NCBI GenBank assembly: GCA_007116295.1 | Contig: SKIS01000050.1 | Span: forward strand, 1 to 18,989 | From: Candidatus Woesearchaeota archaeon | GTDB taxonomy: Archaea > Nanobdellota > Nanobdellia > Woesearchaeales > 21-14-0-10-32-9 | Direction: 5' to 3' | Length of the DNA: 18,989 nucleotides | Made by a program: the position numbers and the translations under genes | Notes under the pieces: generated by a model | What the model saw: the letters and a program-made list of their open reading frames with translations, nothing else | Databases searched by the model: none | Told to the model about the DNA's origin: nothing | In this document: positions 14,262 through 18,989 of the stretch, piece by piece | Position numbering within the stretch: position 1 is the stretch's first letter | How the letters are laid out: every line of letters begins with the position of its first letter

Positions 14262-14629
14262 TTAGCATGTCTCTTGATGATGAGTTACTCAAAGACATAG
14301 ATTCTTTACAAGAAAAACTTAATTTTAAAGGTAGAAGCGAAGTTATAAGGGTTGCTTTAAGGCTATTGATTGATGATCATAAAAACAAATGCGAGCTTCA
14401 AGGTGAAATAGATGCTATATTGCTAGTTGTTCATCAAGAAAAAGATGAAGATGTAAATAAAATAAAACACGATTATCAATCACTTATACTAACTCAAGTT
14501 CATAATCATCTGAAAAATCACGAATGTCTAGATATGTTCGTATTAAGAGGAGAAAGTAAAAAAATAAAAGATTTATACGACGAATTACTAGCTTCAAAAG
14601 CTAAATTTGTAAAACTCATTGTGAGTTAA
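14252..14629 (+). CDS. nikR: NikR-type nickel-responsive ribbon-helix-helix regulator
   Basis: A 125-aa protein with the two-domain NikR plan. Residues 1-45 form a ribbon-helix-helix DNA-binding unit (MAIISMSLDDELLKDID, then GRSEVIRVALRLLI). Residues 50-125 are an ACT-like tetramerisation and metal domain. The four nickel ligands of E. coli NikR (His76, His87, His89, Cys95) align with identical spacing to His73, His84, His86 and Cys92 here (H-x10-H-x-H-x5-C). This supports real metal sensing rather than a degenerate RHH protein. The usual role is nickel-dependent repression of nickel uptake or nickel enzyme genes; no such gene is in the window. GAGGAAATC about 10 nt before the ATG can act as ribosome site; the start lies inside the HIT gene. 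Its 3' end overlaps the convergent channel gene by 14 bp. Confidence 0.88.
   Translation: MAIISMSLDDELLKDIDSLQEKLNFKGRSEVIRVALRLLIDDHKNKCELQGEIDAILLVVHQEKDEDVNKIKHDYQSLILTQVHNHLKNHECLDMFVLRGESKKIKDLYDELLASKAKFVKLIVS
14558..14564 (-). terminator. Poly-T terminator candidate for the MscS-type gene
   Basis: Seven T on the minus strand about 50 bp past the MscS-type stop, lying inside the convergent nikR gene. Function inferred from archaeal oligo-T termination. Confidence 0.25.
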
Positions 14630-15617
14630 CTATTTTTCTCACAGGCCAACTTATTTCTATGCCTTCTTCATCAAATCTTTTCTTTAATCTTTTTATAAAT
14701 TCATGATTAACAATGAATCTTTCAGGGTAACTTTTAGCTCTTAATACAACTCTGAAGTTTATGTTACTATCTCCAAACTCTGTGTATCTAAATAAAGGCT
14801 CGAAATCTTTTACTGCTTCTGGAACTTCTTGTTGAACTTGTTTTGCAACTTCTAAAGCCACGCTTTCAACTCTGTAAAGGTCTTGTGTGTAAGCAACTCC
14901 GCATTTACACCAAAGATTTAATTCTTGCAAGGGCAAAGAATCATTCATAACTATGCTCGACATAACTTTGGAGTTGGGAACAACTAACATTGTGTTGTGA
15001 AGAGTTCTAATCCTTGTACTTATAGATCCTACGTCCTCTACCCAACCAGCGGTTTCATCTATTTCTATGAAATCTCCTACTCTTATGCCTCTATCACTTA
15101 TTATGTGGACACCTGCAAAAAAATTGCTGAGAGTTGTTTGAAGAGCAAGACCTACTGCTAAACCGCCTATACCTAGTGTTGCAAGAAAAGGAGTTATTTC
15201 AACTTGAAAATAATCAAGAAGTAAAAAAGCAGATATTATGTAAATACCAACGTATATTAGACCATTTATTAGGTGAGGGGCTTTTTGAAGTTGGTTTCTG
15301 CTTCTTGCTCTTCTCATAACTATTATAGATACATATCTTGAAAGCAATAAGGCGCATCCTAAAATAAATAATGTGTAAAAAGCAGAAGAAATCAAACTAT
15401 GGTATTGCCAAGCTAAGTTAAAAGTTTCTGCTGTCAAAAAAACTGCTAATAGAGGAAAAAACATGTATGCAGGTGTTCTTGTAGCAACAATATATTTTTT
15501 TGAAATTTCTTTAAACTTATTTTTTTCAGCAATAAAAAGTATTGTGTCAAAAAAAAGCTTGACAAATAAAATAGTAACTACAAGTACTACTAGTAAGAAT
15601 GCCGCCTCTTTTATCAT
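14616..15617 (-). CDS. MscS-family mechanosensitive ion channel
   Basis: A 333-aa membrane protein. Hydrophobic segments lie at about 5-30, 50-66, 76-100 and 117-136, followed by the pore-lining TM3-like helix at 146-172 (TLGIGGLAVGLALQTTLSNF), whose Gly/Ala packing pattern is the MscS hallmark. The beta domain follows with RGIRVGDFIEI (176-186), VEDVGSISTRIRT (193-205) and VVPNSKVMSSIV (212-223), then the C-terminal alpha/beta vestibule. It is expected to open under membrane tension and release osmolytes. It has one or two more TM helices than E. coli MscS. It starts 42 bp after the M50 protease stop, with a weak TATA-like box of its own, and its 3' end overlaps nikR. Confidence 0.93.
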   Translation of the reverse strand: MIKEAAFLLVVLVVTILFVKLFFDTILFIAEKNKFKEISKKYIVATRTPAYMFFPLLAVFLTAETFNLAWQYHSLISSAFYTLFILGCALLLSRYVSIIVMRRARSRNQLQKAPHLINGLIYVGIYIISAFLLLDYFQVEITPFLATLGIGGLAVGLALQTTLSNFFAGVHIISDRGIRVGDFIEIDETAGWVEDVGSISTRIRTLHNTMLVVPNSKVMSSIVMNDSLPLQELNLWCKCGVAYTQDLYRVESVALEVAKQVQQEVPEAVKDFEPLFRYTEFGDSNINFRVVLRAKSYPERFIVNHEFIKRLKKRFDEEGIEISWPVRKIVNSQ

Positions 15618-15637
15618 AAAATCAAATTATGTGTTTG

Positions 15638-15648
15638 TATTAAAAAAC
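15638..15648 (-). promoter_or_regulatory. Possible TATA box for the MscS-type gene
   Basis: TTTTTTAATAC on the minus strand is centred about 26 bp upstream of the ATG at 15617, within the 42-bp gap behind the M50 protease gene. Weaker than the other boxes; read-through from upstream is also possible. Confidence 0.35.
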
Positions 15649-15659
15649 TTTACTATTTA

Positions 15660-16829
15660 TTAGAACATGTTTCTTATTATTGGCACAAATATTAACAATA
15701 TTAACATGGCGACTAAAGTAACGCTTGTATAGTACCAGATTTTTTCAGCTAGTTTCTCATTCATATATTTTTTTAAAGTGATAAGAAGCATTCTTCCGCC
15801 ATCTACAGGTCCTAAAGGCAATAAATTAACAAGACCTATACCTAGGCTCAATAAATATATCCATCCAAGCAATCCTAAGCTGCTTGTTAGATTTGTGCTA
15901 AAAGGATTTCCTATAAACCAAAACACTACTGGCTTAACTGTTTGTAAAAGAGGCCCTTTAGCACCTATTTCTTGTTGTAAAGTAACGCCCATGTAAGCAG
16001 AAGTATTGTCTGTTGGATGTGATTGTAAAGTTACAGGTATGTTTCCTTCGGGACTTGTGAGAAGGATTTCATCACCAGGATTTCTTTGATTTAAAAAATT
16101 ATGTAAATCTCCAGCAGTGCTTATGTTTGTATTATCAGCACCTATTATTTTTATTCCGGTTAAGTTATCATTAAATTCTGAGCTTACAACTGTAAGTCCG
16201 TCAGCAGTAAAACCAGGCAGTACTGCTAATACTAAACCCAGTTGTATTATCACAATTAATATTGCAAGTAAAACGTTAGAAAAAGGTCCTGCTGCATATA
16301 TTCCTAATTGTTTTTTTACCGAAGCTTTATTTAATGCTTTTTCATCAGGCTCGACAAATGCTGCGGGTATTGGTCCTACCATTGCAAACCCGCTACTTTT
16401 TATCTTTATCTTGTGCAGCTTACTTACTACTCCATGAGCAAATTCGTGCACTACTATAACTATAAATAAAGCTAAGAGTCCTGTTATTAGAGGTATTCTT
16501 GGTCCTCCAGGAACCTGGAATCCGGGTAGTACTGGTGTAAACATTGCTGGTGCTTGAGGAAAAAATATTAGTTGATATATTCCATAAAAAACCATGGCGA
16601 TTATAACAATCATTCCCAGCCAACCTGTCCAAATACCCATCGTTGCAAGAGAGCTTATTAGTCGAGGGTATTTCTTAGCATACTTTTGCATTGCTTTAAT
16701 TCCAAACTTAGTTTTGTAAAGCATCACTATGCCTTCAAAATCAAACTTTTTTCTATTCAAATAAATAACTAAAGAAATACCTACGTAAAATAATATTACT
16801 GTCCAATATTCTAAAAACCATTCGTACAT
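15660..16829 (-). CDS. M50-family intramembrane zinc metalloprotease (site-2 protease type)
   Basis: A 389-aa polytopic protease. The zinc site HEFAH lies at 128-132 in a hydrophobic helix (ITGLLALFIVIVVHEFAHGV), and the third ligand region is NLLPLGPVDGGRM (335-347) with Asp343. Between them, about 207-285, is a soluble PDZ-like domain (GIKIIGADNTNISTAGDLHNF and GDEILLT) that would gate substrate entry. Further membrane helices are near 9-24, 64-90, 180-205, 318-334 and 366-384. Such proteases cut membrane proteins within the bilayer, often to release regulators; the substrate is unknown. A longer reading from a TTG at 16838 exists, but I prefer the ATG at 16829 because a TATA box sits 26 bp upstream of it. 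The adjacent channel gene may share membrane-stress roles. Confidence 0.93.
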   Translation of the reverse strand: MYEWFLEYWTVILFYVGISLVIYLNRKKFDFEGIVMLYKTKFGIKAMQKYAKKYPRLISSLATMGIWTGWLGMIVIIAMVFYGIYQLIFFPQAPAMFTPVLPGFQVPGGPRIPLITGLLALFIVIVVHEFAHGVVSKLHKIKIKSSGFAMVGPIPAAFVEPDEKALNKASVKKQLGIYAAGPFSNVLLAILIVIIQLGLVLAVLPGFTADGLTVVSSEFNDNLTGIKIIGADNTNISTAGDLHNFLNQRNPGDEILLTSPEGNIPVTLQSHPTDNTSAYMGVTLQQEIGAKGPLLQTVKPVVFWFIGNPFSTNLTSSLGLLGWIYLLSLGIGLVNLLPLGPVDGGRMLLITLKKYMNEKLAEKIWYYTSVTLVAMLILLIFVPIIRNMF

Positions 16830-16850
16830 ATTATCCAAAAACTGGGGTTT

Positions 16851-16860
16851 TTTATTTAAA
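16851..16860 (-). promoter_or_regulatory. TATA box for the M50 protease
   Basis: TTTAAATAAA on the minus strand is centred 26 bp upstream of the ATG at 16829, which supports that start over the TTG at 16838. Confidence 0.5.
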
Positions 16861-16868
16861 GGTTATGA

Positions 16869-18137
16869 TTAAATACATTCATTTATCTTTTGTATTAACC
16901 AATCTCTTTTTTCTTTTGTGTTTGCTTCGCCATTAATTCGAATTACTGGCTCCGTGTTACTCTCTCTTATGTTAAGCCAGTAATCTTCAAATACTAATGT
17001 TGTTCCATCAAGCTCCATTTTCTTTATTGGATTTTGGAAAAAATCAACTATTTTTTGTATTGCTTTTTTTCTATCACTAACCCGGAAGTTTATTTCGCTT
17101 GTGTGATAGTATTTGCTTTGTGTTAATTGGGATAACTTGTTTTTCCCTAGGCTATTTGCTACTTTTATAATCATGAGTATGGCGCTATCTAAACCTTCAA
17201 AGTCTTTGAAGAAGTAATGGCCTGAACCTTCAACTCCGCTATAAGAGTTAAGCTTTTTCATATACCTTAGAAAATTAGTTCTTCCTGTTTCTATAAGCTT
17301 AGTTTCTACTCCTTCTTGCAAACACTTATCTTTCAATGTTTGACTACTTCTAACATCATATAGTATAGAAGAATTAGCTTGATTTATTATAACGGACATT
17401 AAAATTTCTGGTCTTATATAATTTCCTTTTTCATCTAAAAAAATTGCTCTGTCCGCATCACCATCAAATATTGCTGTAAAATCATAGCTCGTCGCCTTTA
17501 CTCTTAATTTTTCTTGAACACTTGATTTGGTAGGGTCTGGTTCGTGTCCTGGGAAATTACCATCTAGCTCTTTATTAAGTATAGTTGCGTTATATTGTTG
17601 TTCCAAAAATTCACTCTCTAATATGCCTGAGCCATTACTTTGATCTAAAAGAATATTCGCATCTTTGTTTTCAACAAATGTCTCCAGGAAATCAAAGTAA
17701 TCTTTTTTTATGTCTAGTACTATTAAATTTCCTTGAGATTTAAAAGAAGTTTCTTTCATGTCTTTTCTAAGCTCTTTTAATTCGTCTCCATGTACTGGGT
17801 TTACTTCTTTATCTAAAATTTTAAAACCATTATATTCTTTAGGATTATGACTTGCAGTTATTATTACAGTGGGTTTTTTATGTTTAAGCAAGGCAAAGTA
17901 AGCTGCTGGAGTGCTTATTATTCCTAAATCATACACGTCCAATCCTTGACTAGTATATGCTTTCACAAAACTTTTTTTCAAAGTAGGACTGCTAAGACGA
18001 GCATCGGTTGCAAGCAAAATGCTCTCATTAAATTTTTTTGCTAAAGAATAAGCCAAAAGCTCAGAGAATTTTTCATTGATTTGATCAGGGTAAGTTCCTC
18101 TTATATCGTAAGACTTGAATACTTTTTCATTTACCAT
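16869..18137 (-). CDS. Phosphomannomutase/phosphoglucomutase (alpha-D-phosphohexomutase)
   Basis: A 422-aa phosphohexomutase that interconverts hexose 1- and 6-phosphates through a phosphoserine. The four active-site loops are present: the catalytic serine loop TASHNP (94-99, Ser96), the Mg loop DGDADR (225-230), the sugar loop GVEGSGHYFF (301-310) and the phosphate loop RESNTEPVIRI (391-401). The RxSNTEP form and the EGSGH sugar loop favour PMM/PGM over GlmM. The N-terminus SYDIRGTYPDQI (9-20) is typical. It is slightly shorter than the usual 450 aa. The product would feed nucleotide-sugar, glycan or lipid-linked sugar synthesis; no other sugar-nucleotide gene is nearby. An AGGAGA lies 5-6 nt before the ATG, but the TATA box is only about 26 bp upstream, so transcription may begin at the ATG and leave the ribosome site untranscribed. 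Confidence 0.93.
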   Translation of the reverse strand: MVNEKVFKSYDIRGTYPDQINEKFSELLAYSLAKKFNESILLATDARLSSPTLKKSFVKAYTSQGLDVYDLGIISTPAAYFALLKHKKPTVIITASHNPKEYNGFKILDKEVNPVHGDELKELRKDMKETSFKSQGNLIVLDIKKDYFDFLETFVENKDANILLDQSNGSGILESEFLEQQYNATILNKELDGNFPGHEPDPTKSSVQEKLRVKATSYDFTAIFDGDADRAIFLDEKGNYIRPEILMSVIINQANSSILYDVRSSQTLKDKCLQEGVETKLIETGRTNFLRYMKKLNSYSGVEGSGHYFFKDFEGLDSAILMIIKVANSLGKNKLSQLTQSKYYHTSEINFRVSDRKKAIQKIVDFFQNPIKKMELDGTTLVFEDYWLNIRESNTEPVIRINGEANTKEKRDWLIQKINECI

Positions 18138-18157
18138 AAAAATCTCCTTTTTTTACA

Positions 18158-18167
18158 CATATAAAAA
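18158..18167 (-). promoter_or_regulatory. TATA box for the phosphohexomutase gene
   Basis: TTTTTATATG on the minus strand is centred about 26 bp upstream of the ATG at 18137 and starts right at the stop of the upstream gene. An AGGAGA lies between it and the ATG. Confidence 0.45.
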
Positions 18168-18168
18168 C

Positions 18169-18654
18169 TTATTGAATATTTTTGTGATATTGATCATTTT
18201 CAGAATCGTATTCGAAACCTAAATGTCTTGATATGAAACTATAATATATAGAATTTTTACTTCCCAAAGACTTTGTCATATCGTAATCTTCATCTAATAA
18301 AAATATGGATTTTTTCATTCCTGAATCTTTACCTATATCATTTATTTTTTTAACTAAGTCACAATACCAGCGGTAACCTTTTAACAAGTGTTCACTTCTA
18401 GCATCACGAGTTTTAGGAAGATAATATTTAAGGGTTTCTCCAGCTATATCAATACTTAAGCCTGCAAATATTTCTTCCTCATTTCTTATTATTAACACTA
18501 AAGGATGTGTGTCTTTATTAAAAGGCAAACAAGGAAACTGGCAAGTGCTGCCTCCTACTATTTTCAAGCCTCCAAATAAATCTTTATTTTCATAAATATA
18601 CTCTTGACTTATTTGTGAAGAATAATTTTCTAATGCGTCTTTTATTTGAATCAT
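18169..18654 (-). CDS. Unrecognised 161-aa soluble protein
   Basis: I do not recognise this family. The protein is soluble, mixed alpha/beta and slightly acidic, without signal peptide or membrane helix. Features seen: GGLKIVGGSTCQFPCLPF (28-45) with a C-x3-C pair (Cys38, Cys42), two strands LVLIIRNEE and IFAGLSIDI, an aromatic stretch LLKGYRWYCDLVKKIND (90-106), a strand KSIFLLDEDYD (115-125) and a C-terminal YYSFISRHLGFEY (137-149). That last segment vaguely resembles the ending of GNAT acetyltransferases (YxFYxxLGFE), but no acetyl-CoA loop is evident, so this is only a hint. It has its own TATA-like box and lies 31 bp upstream of the phosphohexomutase on the same strand. Confidence 0.7.
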   Translation of the reverse strand: MIQIKDALENYSSQISQEYIYENKDLFGGLKIVGGSTCQFPCLPFNKDTHPLVLIIRNEEEIFAGLSIDIAGETLKYYLPKTRDARSEHLLKGYRWYCDLVKKINDIGKDSGMKKSIFLLDEDYDMTKSLGSKNSIYYSFISRHLGFEYDSENDQYHKNIQ

Positions 18655-18678
18655 AAGTCTACTGACAAAAAAGTATTT

Positions 18679-18690
18679 GTTTAAAAAATT
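18679..18690 (-). promoter_or_regulatory. Possible TATA box for the 161-aa gene
   Basis: TTTTTTAAAC on the minus strand is centred about 29 bp upstream of the ATG at 18654. The 80-bp gap (18655-18734) also has a short oligo-T (minus strand) near 18667-18672 that could end the upstream transcript. Confidence 0.4.
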
Positions 18691-18734
18691 TATCTTATCT
18701 GGTAAAATAATAAGAAGTCACTTTGATAGTCTTT

Positions 18735-18989
18735 TTAACTACTTGGCTGAACAACTCCTACAAAATCTCCGACACTCACCCTGATTACATCAGGAGGATC
18801 TGAAGCAGAAGCATAACTTAAAGTAAAAGATGTCGAGACTACATCGTTAGCTATAAATAAACTCTCTTCAAAAATACACTCGAACTCAAAAACAGCGTTT
18901 CGTCTAGCCAATACTTCTTCAAAACCACTACAGGTAATCTCTTCCATTCCGCCGTAAGAATAACTAACACTAGATATTAAAGCAGGTTC
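18735..18989 (-). CDS. C-terminal part of a lysine-free, acidic, probably extracellular protein (truncated by window edge)
   Basis: The frame ending with TAA at 18735-18737 stays open to the right edge, giving at least 84 residues. A reading from the ATG at 18947 is possible, but no ribosome site precedes it and the upstream codons are open (SVSYSYGG), so I treat it as the 3' end of a longer gene. The fragment has no lysine, about 13 acidic and 3 basic residues, and alternates Ser/Thr/Val/Phe in beta-strand-like patterns (STSFTLSYASAS, VIRVSVGDFVGVV). Neighbouring proteins are lysine-rich, so the difference is real. The pattern suggests a secreted or surface beta-rich domain, perhaps an S-layer, pilin-like or adhesin tail, but I recognise no specific family. 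Two cysteines (in EITCSG and FECIF) could form a disulfide. Confidence 0.6.
   Translation of the reverse strand, partial: EPALISSVSYSYGGMEEITCSGFEEVLARRNAVFEFECIFEESLFIANDVVSTSFTLSYASASDPPDVIRVSVGDFVGVVQPSS

Noticed and set aside
16117..16437. 106-aa + strand frame opposite the M50 protease
   Set aside because: Antisense shadow of a clear protease gene; no ribosome site and no recognisable domain.
16830..16838. TTG start for the M50 protease adding three residues
   Set aside because: The ATG at 16829 has a TATA box 26 bp upstream, consistent with the leaderless pattern of the window.
1..18989. CRISPR array, insertion sequence, integrase or defence system
   Set aside because: No spaced direct repeats, terminal inverted repeats, transposase or nuclease motifs were seen on either strand.

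Overview
This is an AT-rich stretch from an archaeon with a very compact, gene-dense chromosome. Archaeal markers seen in the sequence are an adjacent nop5-fibrillarin pair, the archaeal/eukaryotic types of PheS and PheT, a tRNA gene without an encoded CCA end, and TATA boxes centred 26-29 bp upstream of start codons. The small proteins, shortened domains, overlapping genes and bacterial-type cold-shock protein suggest a reduced DPANN-like lineage (Woesearchaeota/Pacearchaeota-like). That placement is inference. UGA is read as stop (for example at the end of the ThiF-like gene), so the standard code applies.

Layout. Positions 1-107 hold the end of a + strand AlkD-like DNA repair gene. Positions 90-3302 hold a minus-strand pheS-pheT operon. 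Positions 3433-3917 hold an unrecognised gene that looks split by a one-base frameshift, followed by a DEAD-box RNA helicase (3944-5131). Positions 5132-7428 run on the minus strand: an (alpha/alpha)6 glycosidase-like protein, a membrane-anchored alpha/beta hydrolase, and a short nucleotidyltransferase-fold protein. Positions 7592-7789 encode a cold-shock protein with a Shine-Dalgarno leader and a poly-T terminator. Then come tRNA-Cys(GCA) and valS (7911-10411). The minus-strand chain nop5-flpA-thiF-like-cysS fills 13770 down to 10408, every junction overlapping. A + strand HIT-nikR pair lies at 13857-14629. The rest is minus strand: an MscS-type channel, an M50 intramembrane protease, a phosphomannomutase/phosphoglucomutase, a 161-aa unknown, and the tail of a lysine-free, acidic, probably surface-exposed protein that runs off the right edge.

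Functionally the left two thirds is almost all translation and RNA metabolism: three aminoacyl-tRNA synthetases (Phe, Val, Cys), tRNA-Cys, RNA 2'-O-methylation proteins, an RNA helicase and an RNA chaperone. The right third is membrane, stress and envelope functions with a nickel-sensing regulator. All four convergent gene pairs abut or overlap, so terminators must lie inside the opposing gene or be absent. Most first genes of transcription units look leaderless; several internal genes have a GAGG-like ribosome site.

Most notable points: Nop5 lacks the whole N-terminal domain that normally binds fibrillarin although it is co-encoded with fibrillarin; the E1-like ThiF protein has no zinc-binding CxxC pairs and is translationally coupled to cysS; the orphan gene at 3433-3917 is split by a frameshift; and an intact nickel-binding NikR is present in an apparently reduced genome. 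I do not see a CRISPR array, mobile element or defence system.
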